From Trypanosoma brucei gambiense DAL972 (taxonomy: Eukaryota; Euglenozoa; Kinetoplastea; Trypanosomatida; Trypanosomatidae), in the NCBI RefSeq assembly GCF_000210295.1, contig NC_026735.1:11749-75748 (forward strand): a stretch of 64,000 bases of DNA, read 5' to 3'. Under the pieces are notes generated by a model that was not told the origin of the DNA, searched no databases, and saw nothing but the letters and a program-made list of their open reading frames with translations. The first letter of the stretch is position 1, and each line of letters opens with the position of its first letter. This document shows positions 21,701 to 31,498 of this stretch, in pieces. A program made the translations under genes and the position numbers.

Positions 21701-23517
21701 GATCAACCAATAAGAATGACACGCGCACATTCTTCTGAAGCAGAAGCTTCGGTGGAAAGTTGGTTTCCATCCCCCAATGATAGAATGGGGCGCCCTCCGA
21801 AGACACACTGCTGTTTTTTTAAACAGTATGCCCATCTAAGTGCGCACTGCAGGTACATGATGTGCTGAATAAAGGTTCAAGTTTCATTAGAAAAAAAGAT
21901 CAATACTAGCAAAAAAAGTGGCTTCAGCAACACTGACAACTATGATGTTTTAGAAAGCAGCGGCATGGTCGGTGAAACGGACTACAGCGCACGACACGTA
22001 GATGCGTGGAAAAGGTAAGACCGGAAATTAGTCGTTTTCTGTGAAAACACCCCCCTTTTGTGTGTTAGCAGCGGATGCAAAACCATCTATTCGGGTGCGA
22101 GACGTAGTGAGCCGACAAACAGATTTCCACTCGGTATGCCCCAAGAGCAGGATTTTTTTTTCGATTTCTTACAAGAAACTCCCACAATGAGACATGCCGG
22201 GTGCCGTTAGCTGCGGATAAGAATTGTATTAATCCCGATTAGAATTCTGGATCTGCTGTATGAGAGTCCGAATCGTGTTCTCCAGTATCTCACGTGTTAA
22301 TGAGAGAGAGATTTGTATACCGGAGCCCTATGAATATATGTGTGAATGTGTATGTGTGTATTAATGTGCTACAGCAGTGTACAAACCTATGGAAGTCTCA
22401 TGGTGAAAATGTGAACGGACAAGAACAGACACCGGTGGTGTTGTTGCTGCTTCCTGCATCAATACGTCTTTGACTTGATCTAACAGGAGACGGACACTGG
22501 AAAGTTGGAGCATGCTGTGGAATCGTAAGGGGCTTTGCACCGCAGCGGAAGAACACATGAAAGGGTCCGATGTATTATATTTCATACAAAAACCTACGGA
22601 TTTTTTTGGAGGATATGCTGTGACACCCTTTCTAAGGTGAGGAGGAGGAGGAAGTAGTAGCAACAAGCGGCACAACACCAGCACGCGCAGGAACCAGTTA
22701 TCACTCATTTTTATGTATTATTACTTGCGTATGACCGCACTGACCAGCCGCTGAGGAAAGACTGTTGCAAAGTGTTCGATAACTTTGGTTTCCTTGTGAG
22801 GTGAATGGGACATTATTTTCTTTGCCTACCATTCGAAAGCAAAATAATGTTTAGGTGAGTGTATGCATGCACCGTGGCATCCCAGCTTCTGATATCGTCT
22901 CCTTGCCTATCTGTACCAAACGTCGACGCACGTGAAACCACCGCTGAAGGGGGATACGGGTGATCTACATTAAGGTGATGATGAAACGACTCTCCCCCCG
23001 TGCAGTTGCTGTTCTTGGGGAGTGGCGCTGGTAATGTATTCGATAGAATCTATTTATCAGAAACCGATGCGTTGCCAACCATAAACACTCAGCGCTCCCC
23101 CAAAAGGAGGGAGTGAAGTCGGCAAGAATCTCAGTGTTGTTGCCTTGGGGTGAAGCCATTAGAATAATCAACCCTAACCCTCATGCTTTTCAAATCTGGG
23201 GGATGAGGTGTGTGGTTGAAAAGGGATTCTAGCTGACTGGATGCACAAAGTCATGTTGTTCCGCCAAATGTAACGAACACACGCGCACTCGTTCATTTAT
23301 TTGCTAACAGCATCTAATAGGTCTTTTAGTACATACAAAGTCTTCAGGCAGTTCGATTTAGACATATATGTACATGTTGCGCACTTACCAGTTTGTAAAG
23401 AGTGGGCTGCCACCAATTTTGAAAGATTGTTGACTCTTAAAACCAAAGACTGGGAAGTGTTGTTCCACTACTTGACAAGTCTGACACCGCACTCGTAGGA
23501 CGATAGTGTCTTTTTTA
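15716..23517. other. Long gene-free region, candidate divergent strand-switch / transcription start region
   Basis: Nearly 8 kb without a convincing gene. Open frames are at most about 150 codons and lack motifs. Flanking genes diverge: minus-strand genes to the left and the + strand cluster from 23803 to the right. In T. brucei, RNA polymerase II starts in such divergent regions at diffuse GT-rich promoters marked by H2A.Z, H2B.V and base J. Modest GT-rich tracts occur at about 20124-20150 and 22335-22366. A Pr77-like core lies at 19433-19450. No tRNA or rRNA gene was recognised. Transcription start activity is inference from gene orientation. Confidence 0.45.
19433..19476 (+). repeat. Possible SIDER/RIME-like Pr77 core remnant with hairpin
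   Basis: CCCGGCCACCTCTGGTGC shares the CCGGCCACCTC core of the ingi 5' hallmark seen at 6612. It is followed by a perfect 6-bp inverted repeat, CCGGTC (19455-19460) and GACCGG (19471-19476). No other part of a retroelement was recognised around it, so it may be a truncated short element or chance. Confidence 0.3.
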
Positions 23518-24832
23518 ACACTGCGAGGTAGCAGCATCGTTACCTTGTGGTTGCCCTCGGCTTTTGTTAAATGCATTTCCAGTGTTTGTGCACCGGCGTT
23601 GCCACGCGAAGGGTTTACCTTCTCGTGTTTATGTCAATACTTGCGTTGGAATCGGGTGCTAACTGTTGTGCGAGACTAACTGCCACCCCCCCCCCCAAAA
23701 AAAAGTACATATATTTGCGCTTCCGTTGCTCCTTCATTCAAGTCATCCGGTCAAAGGACAACCCATAAGTTCACTGCTGTAGAATTAGTTCCTGCCGCAC
23801 ACATGTTGTCGCGCACCTTTTTTGCAGCTCAGAGGAAGATACCGTTCTATCCTGTCAATCCAAGCAACCCACTTGTGTATTTTGATATTTCCATTGGCTC
23901 CCAGAAGGCTGGAAGGGTAGAAATGGAGCTCTTCAAGGATGTGGTACCGAAAACGGCGGAGAATTTCCGTGCATTATGTACAGGTGAAAAGGGCCTGGGA
24001 CGATCTGGCAAGGCATTGTCGTACAAGGGAAGCAAGTTCCATCGCGTCATCCCTCAGTTCATGTGTCAGGGAGGAGACTTCACGAGCGGTAACGGTACGG
24101 GTGGAGAGTCAATATACGGATTGAAATTTCCCGATGAGTCCTTCGCGGGCCGCGCTGGGAAGCACTTTGGTCCCGGGACGCTCTCCATGGCAAATGCAGG
24201 CCGCAACACAAATGGATCGCAATTCTTCATCTGCACAGCTGCAACTCCCTGGTTGGATGGGAAACATGTTGTTTTTGGACAAGTGACGAAGGGATACGAA
24301 GTCATTGAGAAGGTTGAAACCAACGGCAGCCAGTCGGGTGCCACACGTCAGCCCATCACCATCACGGATTGTGGCCAAATCGAACAGGGATAAGGGCATT
24401 CTCAGGAAGTTAACAACGGCTGTTACGGTTGTGGTAACTGTGTTAAAAAGTACGCGAGCTTTTTTGTTTTTTTTTCACTTAGGACTGTGATCAAGTTCGA
24501 TTGTGTGTTGCCTCGTTATTTCCTTCCCCATCTGCGCAGGTTCGTTCGCCTTGCATGTGGTAGCGCACCTCTGACCTCCTGGTGTTTCCAGTGGCTGGTT
24601 TCCTGCGGGAGTTTCAATGCACCTCTCAATCTCTTTCTCCTACCTCCCTTTTTCCTTAGCCCAGTAGCATTAGTTTAAATAATGAATATAATATCGGTCT
24701 GTTGTGCCTATCACTTGTGGCACTACTGAAAGAACACTCACTTCCTACTTCGGGGGGGGGTGGGGGGGTTCTGCTCCTCCACCACATGAGTCACCGTGAG
24801 CGGTAAACCCGTGATTTGCTGCGCAGCTTCGG
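23518..24832. repeat. Right arm of the 1.3-kb inverted repeat
   Basis: Reverse complement of 12351-13662. The inner boundary is at ACACTGCG (23518) and the outer boundary at CTTCGG (24832). The arm ends abruptly on both sides: beyond 24832 and before 23518 the two loci share nothing. This is expected of a discrete segmental duplication, not ancient divergence. Confidence 0.93.
23803..24393 (+). CDS. Cyclophilin-type peptidyl-prolyl cis-trans isomerase, right copy
   Basis: Identical in protein sequence to the minus-strand copy at 12789-13379: 196 residues, catalytic Arg/Phe/Gln in [13 protein letters not shown], and Trp/His in [12 protein letters not shown]. The ATG at 23803 is the first in frame after a pyrimidine-rich stretch (23720-23738) and an AG at 23740-23741, a plausible spliced-leader acceptor. 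This is the first gene of the + strand cluster, so it is the copy more likely to be transcribed as part of the main polycistronic unit. The presequence-like start [12 protein letters not shown] suggests possible organelle import; cytosolic location is the alternative. Confidence 0.93.
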   Translation: MLSRTFFAAQRKIPFYPVNPSNPLVYFDISIGSQKAGRVEMELFKDVVPKTAENFRALCTGEKGLGRSGKALSYKGSKFHRVIPQFMCQGGDFTSGNGTGGESIYGLKFPDESFAGRAGKHFGPGTLSMANAGRNTNGSQFFICTAATPWLDGKHVVFGQVTKGYEVIEKVETNGSQSGATRQPITITDCGQIEQG

Positions 24833-25342
24833 TGTGTGGTTTCGGTGCGTTAACATGTAACAGTAACATGCTAGTGAGTTAGAGTCGGAGGATACCCATT
24901 CCTTTGCTAACACATGGATGACACGTTGTGGGGAAAGTTAGGCATGCATTCGTGGTAGGATTACGTCAGTCACTTCTTCCTGCAGTAAAGCTGTAGTCCC
25001 CGGAGAAAAGGGGTGCGTATTGTTTGGGGGTGCGTTTGTGTGTCATTCCGTGAGCTGGGGCGATGCAGTTGTGCTGTCTTGCAGTCAATACTGGTTTGTT
25101 GAGGTTTGCCCTCCTCATGAATTGTTGTTTTGTATTCTGTTTACAGTTGACGACTGCAGGACAGCCGTTTGTTGATGGCGTGCGCACTACCCAAATGGGG
25201 GTACAACTGAGAATTGCTGCTGCAGCGTCTCACTTTAATGCTGGTGTTGCCTGACCTTATCGACCGCGTTAATACCTTTGTTTTTCTTTTACAACCTACT
25301 GCACCACAAGTTTAGTTTGCGAAGTGTTTCTTTCTACGAGTT
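24833..25342. promoter_or_regulatory. Intergenic region with trans-splice acceptor for the EGF/PSI gene
   Basis: No gene. A pyrimidine tract at 25278-25290 followed by AG at 25309-25310 lies 33 bp before the ATG at 25343, the expected position for spliced-leader addition. Confidence 0.5.
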
Positions 25343-27631
25343 ATGCTTGTCGGGGTGCTTGTTTTGTACATCCTGTGCGCACCGCTCGCTGCTGTCGGAA
25401 GCATTGCAAAGTACAGTAAGACTGTCGTGACCAAAAGGCGGCTGAGAGGCGACGATGACACGTGGACGCGATATAAACCCACACCACCAGGGGCGCAACG
25501 TCTATTTGATAGTTTAGATGAAAATACGCCCCTTCCCAAACTTCCCATTAAAACTCCGTTCTTCAGTTACGACAGTGTCGAATGGTACGTTTCTCCTTAT
25601 GGGTTCCTCACCCTCACGGCGGTTCCCATGTGCAACTCGTTCTGCAGGGAGGGTTTGGATTCACCACTCACTGGCAGCTATCGGTTTGCCCGAAGGAATA
25701 TTTCTGAGGGCGGTGACTGGCCGTTAATTGGGCTATTTGTTGCTGACCTTGATGTAACGAATTTGGCAGGGGATGCAGGCGTATACTATTACACACTGGA
25801 TGGTGAAGAAAACCCCACGAAGGTGATCGTGGAATATAGAGACATCCCCGTCCTGAATTGCCATGCTGACGGCAACGAACTACTGACCGCACAGGTTGAA
25901 ATTTCAACCGATGGGGTTATTGTAGCACGCTATGAAAAGGTTCCAAGATGCCGAGGCTCCGTGGGCATCGTGTTGTCGAAGAGCCAGCGAGATATCGTAC
26001 AGTTTAGGCAACGTGAAATGGGTCTCGTCGCGGTACAGTATACTCCCGTTCCTGATACCTGTGGAGAGCGGAACGAAGGATCATGTTCTGAGACGTGTAC
26101 GTGGTGTGCAGCAACAAGTAGCTGCATGTCGGCGCCACTTGCAGGTGAAATGTGCCCGAGAGTGTCTTCGAATAGTTCGTTAAATCATAACCACTATTAC
26201 ACCGTTACCGCAAAGACGGAATCAGGGAGCACCCAAGGAGGTCAGTCAGGGGGTGAGCCACTGGATACCACCGGTAGCAGTGTGAAAGTTCCCCTTCGTT
26301 TTGAGTTTCCTTTCTTCACAAAGGGTGTGGGGAAGCACAAAATAAATAGTGTGTATATACTCTCATCTGGAGTTGTTTCGCTGCTCTCCAACAAGCAAGA
26401 CTGTGGTCCACTGAAGAATGTGTGCAGCAACGGAAATTACAGCTATGCCATCATGCCATTTGTTACTTCTCAAACATGGGGCAATTCAAACGCGGTGGTT
26501 TTGAGAAGAGAAAGCGAATCCATTACCATTTTCATAACGACTAGATCCTTCGGTGAGCTATACCACACGTACACGTATTGGTTGCGCCTTGAAAAGAGCG
26601 GTGCTATCACGTTTCACTATCTGGCGTCTACTGTAGCAGGGTCGAGAGAAGCTTTGAGTGGGTTTTTCGCGTTCCCCCCACCGATGATTGGAGTCGCTCG
26701 TTACGGTATGGGCGATAATGCAAGCATGATTGTTCCTTCCGCAGTGGCACGTCCAGGCACCACTGTGCGCTTCGAACCCCGGAATGAGCACGACGACTGT
26801 GGAATCAACGGGAGGTATGAAAATGGAGGGTGTGTGTGTTCAGAAGGATTCCAAGGTAACTTCTGCGATGATTGCACTTCGGGCCATTATGGACCCAGGT
26901 GTACCAAATGCCCCAACTGCCAGAATGGGGGTGTATGCGACAGTGGCCGAGGTGGATCGGGCCGTTGCAAGTGCGCATCCTCTTTTGGTGGGAAAAACTG
27001 CGAAAAGAATTGCGGGAACAAGGGTTGCGTGAACTGCAATTCTGTGGGGGGCTACTGTGACTGCGGCGTCTGCCGCTGCCATGAGGATAGTGGATGGAGT
27101 GGTCCGGACTGTACCACCTTTGAAGATCCGTGCCTGAAATTCTCCCTTCAGGGTTGCGATGCCTGCATGAGTCAAGAAGAACACGGCTGTGCGTTTTGTG
27201 CTGATGGCGCGTGCTATTCTACGAAATTGGAGGGAACCTCGCTTAGCCATGCGTGTTCTTACAAGGCTGAGACCCGTGATGCTCCAATCTGTCAAAAAGT
27301 CCTGCAGATTGCGCAGTCCGGCACTGACTTTGGGTATATAATATTTTTCGTCTTATGCTTGAGCGCTATTTCACTCGCTGTCATCATATCCCTTCTATCG
27401 CGCTACCTGATGTATGCGCGGAGAGTGGTTAATGTCCACGTTGCCGCAGCTGCGGGAGGCGCTCCCGACTACGTTCCTGTTCGACGGGAGCGAGAAGTTG
27501 TGCAGGCTGGTTTTGTACCAGTGAACTTACCCAAGGGTAAAAAGTACGTTTTGGGTGTGCCACTGAAGCAGATATCGCTTCACAAACTGTATAAGGAACA
27601 GCAGAATGAAGGGTTCCCTAACAAGGAATGA
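25343..27631 (+). CDS. Type I membrane glycoprotein with PSI and EGF-like domains
   Basis: 762 residues. A hydrophobic signal peptide (1-20) is followed by a beta-rich extracellular region (about 70-235) containing FFSYDSVEWYVSPYG. Then come a PSI-like cysteine cluster (about 237-270, CSETCTWCAATSSC), a second beta-rich region of similar pattern (about 300-480), a run of EGF/laminin-type cysteine modules (about 489-595, with GGCVCSEGFQGNFC and NGGVCDSG), and a second PSI-like cluster (about 605-650). A single transmembrane helix (about 660-685, YIIFFVLCLSAISLAVIISLL) and a basic cytosolic tail of about 75 residues end it. The layout is that of cell-surface or endomembrane receptors. The function in trypanosomes is unknown to me. 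A truncated paralogue lies at 33512-33790. Confidence 0.85.
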   Translation: MLVGVLVLYILCAPLAAVGSIAKYSKTVVTKRRLRGDDDTWTRYKPTPPGAQRLFDSLDENTPLPKLPIKTPFFSYDSVEWYVSPYGFLTLTAVPMCNSFCREGLDSPLTGSYRFARRNISEGGDWPLIGLFVADLDVTNLAGDAGVYYYTLDGEENPTKVIVEYRDIPVLNCHADGNELLTAQVEISTDGVIVARYEKVPRCRGSVGIVLSKSQRDIVQFRQREMGLVAVQYTPVPDTCGERNEGSCSETCTWCAATSSCMSAPLAGEMCPRVSSNSSLNHNHYYTVTAKTESGSTQGGQSGGEPLDTTGSSVKVPLRFEFPFFTKGVGKHKINSVYILSSGVVSLLSNKQDCGPLKNVCSNGNYSYAIMPFVTSQTWGNSNAVVLRRESESITIFITTRSFGELYHTYTYWLRLEKSGAITFHYLASTVAGSREALSGFFAFPPPMIGVARYGMGDNASMIVPSAVARPGTTVRFEPRNEHDDCGINGRYENGGCVCSEGFQGNFCDDCTSGHYGPRCTKCPNCQNGGVCDSGRGGSGRCKCASSFGGKNCEKNCGNKGCVNCNSVGGYCDCGVCRCHEDSGWSGPDCTTFEDPCLKFSLQGCDACMSQEEHGCAFCADGACYSTKLEGTSLSHACSYKAETRDAPICQKVLQIAQSGTDFGYIIFFVLCLSAISLAVIISLLSRYLMYARRVVNVHVAAAAGGAPDYVPVRREREVVQAGFVPVNLPKGKKYVLGVPLKQISLHKLYKEQQNEGFPNKE

Positions 27632-28197
27632 CATCCACCCCTGGGTGCGCCGTTCCCAGAAGATGCTGAGGGCAGCGGTTCCCCACCAAAATCAGCTATA
27701 TAAATTTCCCGCTGTGTAAGCGGCGCCCTCCCTATTGCCATATATTAAATTAATCTTGCTTTTGCGATGTGACAGCAACAGCTGATGTCGCGTGAGGCCC
27801 CAGCGTGGAAGAGAGAGTTGAACAACTTATCACTTAGAGGGGTGCCTTAGGTCTTGGAATCGGCGTATGGGATCGGCTAGCATATAAAAAGCCACTTGAA
27901 TACCCTGTGTGTGTGTTTGGTGGTTATCACTTGGAGTCGTTGCTATGACCCCGGCGTTGGAAGTAGTTGCCTTCTTCCCGTTTGTATTATTGGCATAATG
28001 TTGTATATAGCGTTAAGGAAGATAGTACAGAAACGACTGTGGTCTGAGTGGTGTCCGATGTAACTTTGGACGTCCGTGGTACCGACCCTTGCACACATCC
28101 AGTTGTCTGCGTATAACTGTGTGTCAAAGGGTTGCGGCACCCGGCTGCGCCTTGCTGCTGTGCACTTTCCGTAGTTTTATTCGGTTTGTCAGGAAAA
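27632..28197. other. Intergenic, nothing recognised
   Basis: 3'-UTR-like sequence after the EGF/PSI gene, with a short (GT) run near 27907-27918. No coding sequence or RNA gene was recognised. Confidence 0.5.
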
Positions 28198-28506
28198 ATG
28201 ATTGACGGAGGGGCTGCACCGCGGCCGGATAACCATCACATTCAATGTGAGTCTCCCACACAACTTCTCAGGACAACTCAGAAGGCCCATTCCATAAGGT
28301 GGCATTTGTCTAAGATCAGCGCGTATAACCGAATCACAGGAGGTTATGAATCGAGTGATTTTGAGTCACTTGGTTTTCTGGTCACGGTCGTGACGTCAGC
28401 TTGTTCTGCTCTGGCGGTCTTAGTAAATGAACTAGCCCTAAAGCGTCGTGGCTGCTGTGGGATGCATATCGCACCCCCGCAAGTTCCCACGACGCAGATA
28501 CGTTAA
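28198..28506 (+). CDS. Doubtful small ORF, hypothetical
   Basis: 102 codons from ATG 28198, after TTTGTCAG at about 28185-28192. The frame has one hydrophobic segment (FLVTVVTSACSALAVLV, about residues 61-77) but no recognised motif. It lies alone in a 1.8-kb gap. Equally likely to be chance. Confidence 0.2.
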   Translation: MIDGGAAPRPDNHHIQCESPTQLLRTTQKAHSIRWHLSKISAYNRITGGYESSDFESLGFLVTVVTSACSALAVLVNELALKRRGCCGMHIAPPQVPTTQIR

Positions 28507-29404
28507 GATCTATTTTACGAGGGTATTCAGTTTGCTGATCGGTGGTGGCTACTGCGATTGTGGCCAAGTCTGCATGACCTCCGGGGAGCTTCGATAACAG
28601 CAGGACCGTGCCTGGCGGACAGCGTCTCGAGCACCTTCTGAAGGGGCCTTGTCAAATTCCTAAAACAGGGATATGTGAGTTGGGTTGTTTCTTATTAATG
28701 TGGGGGCCGGCGTTTCTTGCCGTGACAGGGTTTTGATGGGATTCTGTTTTCCGATGGAAAGGAGCATTACCGTTGCTGGCTCATAGGTGCAGTGACTCAC
28801 CAAAACGAATAGGTACGACTAAAGGAGGCGAAGCGGGAAGGCTGAATGTCGTTGACATTTTTTTGAGTTCCAGTACTTGGTGGCGTCAGAGTCTTTGAGT
28901 TTCCCCGTTTGGAGGAAAATGTGAGCACTGTGGCAGTGTGTCAAGTTAGGTGGCGAATTTTCTTAGCATTTCCGACTCCTTTGTGTGTAAATGATGCTTT
29001 AGGTGTGGAAAGGAGTGTATGCCTCTTCAACGCTCGGTGTTGTTGGCGACAACATTGGAGGTTGAACTGCAAGGGTCATACATACAGTGAAGCTTTGCCA
29101 CCAATGGAGCCATCAGTGCCGCAGTGCCGTGCTGTTTGCCCGCACCCCCTTGGGTATGAGGTTTGTGCAAAAGTGCAGGTGGATGCGGCTCGCGTAAGAA
29201 AAAAACAGCCATGCATCTTTCCTATCAGACGAAAACAAAGGGTGTAACCTCAGATACCGTGGATAGAGTAATACGAAGGGGAACTCACGAGGCTGCGTTA
29301 GTACTTTTGTTGCATGGTACCTTCTACCGTAACCCCAACTTTGTCTTGCTGTGATTTCTCCGCTTCTAATCCTGACAAGGCCCGTACATTGAAATATAGG
29401 AAAT
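28507..29404. other. Intergenic, nothing recognised
   Basis: Only a short frame without ATG (28909-29247 starts at TTG). No structure or motif was noticed, apart from A/T-rich 5'-UTR-like sequence just before 29405. Confidence 0.45.
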
Positions 29405-29773
29405 ATGGACAGCGACGTCACTTACGCCGCACAACTTGAGAGCGCTGCAGAGGAGGTAGCCGAGGCGAAACAGTACCTCATAAAACTTGACAGGAGGCAG
29501 CACCAACTGAAGGAGGCGAGTCGAGCCCTAAAGAAAACACCAGTGTTGGGCGACGTTTGGCTGCTGTGCAGTGGGGGCGTCTTTGTGCGTTCTGAGTTGA
29601 AATATGAAGACACTCTGCGTTACTTGTCGTGGAAAATGGGTGCTGGTGAGCGAGACATTGAGGATTGTCGTGACGCTCTTAAGAGGAAGGTGGCATACTT
29701 GGCGGAGCTGGAGGGCCCCGATAACGCAATAGCAAAGCTGTACGAGGGCTTTGAACTGACCCCAGTGAATTAG
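29405..29773 (+). CDS. PDRG1-like prefoldin-fold protein
   Basis: 122 residues with two amphipathic coiled-coil helices (about 5-40 and 75-100) around a central beta segment (WLLCSGGVFVRSE), as in beta-type prefoldin subunits. The C-terminal segment with KLYEGFELTPVN resembles the end of p53-and-DNA-damage-regulated protein 1 (ELKGFNLNPL), a non-canonical prefoldin of the R2TP/prefoldin-like chaperone complex. That complex helps assemble RNA polymerases and PIKKs. Family length is about 130 residues. Assignment is by eye; another prefoldin subunit is the main alternative. Confidence 0.6.
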   Translation: MDSDVTYAAQLESAAEEVAEAKQYLIKLDRRQHQLKEASRALKKTPVLGDVWLLCSGGVFVRSELKYEDTLRYLSWKMGAGERDIEDCRDALKRKVAYLAELEGPDNAIAKLYEGFELTPVN

Positions 29774-29944
29774 TACCAATACATTGCCTCCTTTTGAGAC
29801 TTTTAAATTCCCTTATACACAACAAAATTGAGTAAGGGTATGCCTTGCGAACGTGCGTATTCCCGTGTTGCATTCAGGATTTTTCCTTGAGAGCGTCATC
29901 CAATCTTCTTTGCTCAATTCTCCCCGTAGCAACTCAAAGGGCCC

Positions 29945-30757
29945 ATGAACACGGAGGACTCCTCCCTGTTGACCCTAAAATTTCTTTCTGTTAGGGCGGT
30001 TATTCATAGTTTGAGGTATCTTTGTTCGCGGGACGCTAGCGTGAGGTTTGTTGTGTCCGTCGCCGGAGGTTCGCCAGAGGTACGCTTGACAAGGGTGGGA
30101 GTTCCAGACTACAGTTACACCGAAGTTGTTCTGAGAGCTGGAGACGCAGGGAAGAAGTGGAAAGAGGTTCAGCTCCACGACTCTAATGACGAAGATGTAT
30201 TCTCATTTGTGATTCATGGACCGCTGCTTCTTCGCACCCTCCAGATGTTCGAACGGAGCAAACCCGTAAAACTGGGGTTGTGCAGCGACTTGACAAGTAT
30301 CTTTTTGTACTCCGATGGGTACGAACGCTGGGTGCGGCTTGGTGTTTTCCACGACCTTGGACCGATGCTCAACGTCAGGCAGCCAATATCCGCTTTACAT
30401 CGCGTCGCCGACCTTCAAGCGTTTTGCCATATTGCGCGGTTTGTTAGGAATTCTCAGGATGGCACATGCGTTGTGGTTCTGGGTTTCGATAACATGAACT
30501 CCTTTATAGAGCTAAGGACAACAGAGGCTATGGTGTCCGTCCTTCTTGATGGTGAGACTCTTCGGCGCCGTTATGAGGGCAGGGCGGGGAAAGAGGAAGT
30601 GACTGCGTTTGCTGAATATGCATCCCGTGTGGCCGATGATGCCGTTCTTAGCGTTGGTTTTGGCACGGATGGATTGGCCGTGTTTCAGCTGAAATGGGGC
30701 GGCCCTCCGGCGCATTGTGAGGAATCATCTGCGTATTTGTATTTTTGTGCTATCTGA
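29945..30757 (+). CDS. Rad1-like subunit of the 9-1-1 checkpoint clamp (probable)
   Basis: 270 residues, the usual Rad1 size. The pattern is that of a PCNA-like sliding-clamp fold. An N-terminal strand-helix (LTLKFLSVRAVIHSLRYL) is followed by DVFSFVIHGPLLLRTLQMF, corresponding to the Rad1 segment that precedes the linker. A second half (HRVADLQAFCHIARFV, SFIELRTTEAMVSVLLDGE) ends in LSVGFGTDGLAVFQLKW...YLYFCAI, similar to the Rad1 terminus in which the last strand reads hydrophobic-x-Y/F-x-C. With Rad9 and Hus1, Rad1 forms the DNA-damage clamp loaded at stalled forks, in the nucleus. It could alternatively be Hus1 or a divergent clamp. ATG 29945 follows an untranslated A/T-rich leader. Confidence 0.5.
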   Translation: MNTEDSSLLTLKFLSVRAVIHSLRYLCSRDASVRFVVSVAGGSPEVRLTRVGVPDYSYTEVVLRAGDAGKKWKEVQLHDSNDEDVFSFVIHGPLLLRTLQMFERSKPVKLGLCSDLTSIFLYSDGYERWVRLGVFHDLGPMLNVRQPISALHRVADLQAFCHIARFVRNSQDGTCVVVLGFDNMNSFIELRTTEAMVSVLLDGETLRRRYEGRAGKEEVTAFAEYASRVADDAVLSVGFGTDGLAVFQLKWGGPPAHCEESSAYLYFCAI

Positions 30758-30880
30758 GTAACTTGCGCATGTAAATGTTCTTCCATTTGAGTTAGATGAA
30801 AATGCTTAAAGTAGTGTAAACATACTCGTATTCATGACTTTCCCCTTTCCTCTATCTTTTTGAATGACCCCTAAGTGAAA

Positions 30881-31498
30881 ATGTCTCTAGGGAGTGCGCT
30901 TGCGCCAACCCACAATGTATTGGTATGCCATTCGCCAGAGCTACCGCCGCAGCAAGTGCGTTGTGTAGCTGAATGCTACGGTGTAGTGTTGGATATTTCC
31001 TCGTACCACCTCGTTGACAACACCGATTTTGTTAGCATCGTACAATATCGCGATCCAGAGAGCGTCGTGCTGTGCTACGAGTCTCTGAAAGCTCACATGT
31101 CGCAAAAGGGGTCTCCAGTCAAGAAGGTTGCCTGGGTCCATGCGAAGGCCACATCAGAGATATTACATAAGTCGTATATTCGGTGCCCGTATAAGGAGGA
31201 AGATACGGCTCCGACCAACCATGCACACGGGTTTTTAGTGGCCTACCTTGGCGAGTTGGAAGACACCGTTCGCTCTCAGTTTCTTTGCTCGGTGAAAGCC
31301 GACACAAATGCGGTGGACTTCTTCGTGGATACAGAATATAAAGGGAGGTGTTTTCTCCACTATCCTACTGTTGAGGCAGCTGAGGAGACACGTCGCGGCT
31401 TTTCCATGTGTCATCCCAGCTTGAGGAGGGCAATCCACCACTGTGACGAGGCTGATTATTTTAATGCGAGGAAGAAACAACTGCAAGTGGACAGATGA
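30881..31498 (+). CDS. Hypothetical protein with RRM-like pattern
   Basis: 205 residues from ATG 30881; the frame is open slightly further upstream but only with a GTG. Two halves have alternating strand/helix character: VLVCHSPELPPQQVRCVAECYGVVLDIS with FVSIVQYRDPESVVLCYESL, and FLVAYLGELEDTVRSQFLCSV with GRCFLHYPTVEAAEETRRGF. This spacing resembles the RNP2/RNP1 strands and helices of RRM domains, but the aromatic RNP residues are not conserved. It follows the Rad1-like gene by 123 bp. No assignable function. Confidence 0.6.
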   Translation: MSLGSALAPTHNVLVCHSPELPPQQVRCVAECYGVVLDISSYHLVDNTDFVSIVQYRDPESVVLCYESLKAHMSQKGSPVKKVAWVHAKATSEILHKSYIRCPYKEEDTAPTNHAHGFLVAYLGELEDTVRSQFLCSVKADTNAVDFFVDTEYKGRCFLHYPTVEAAEETRRGFSMCHPSLRRAIHHCDEADYFNARKKQLQVDR

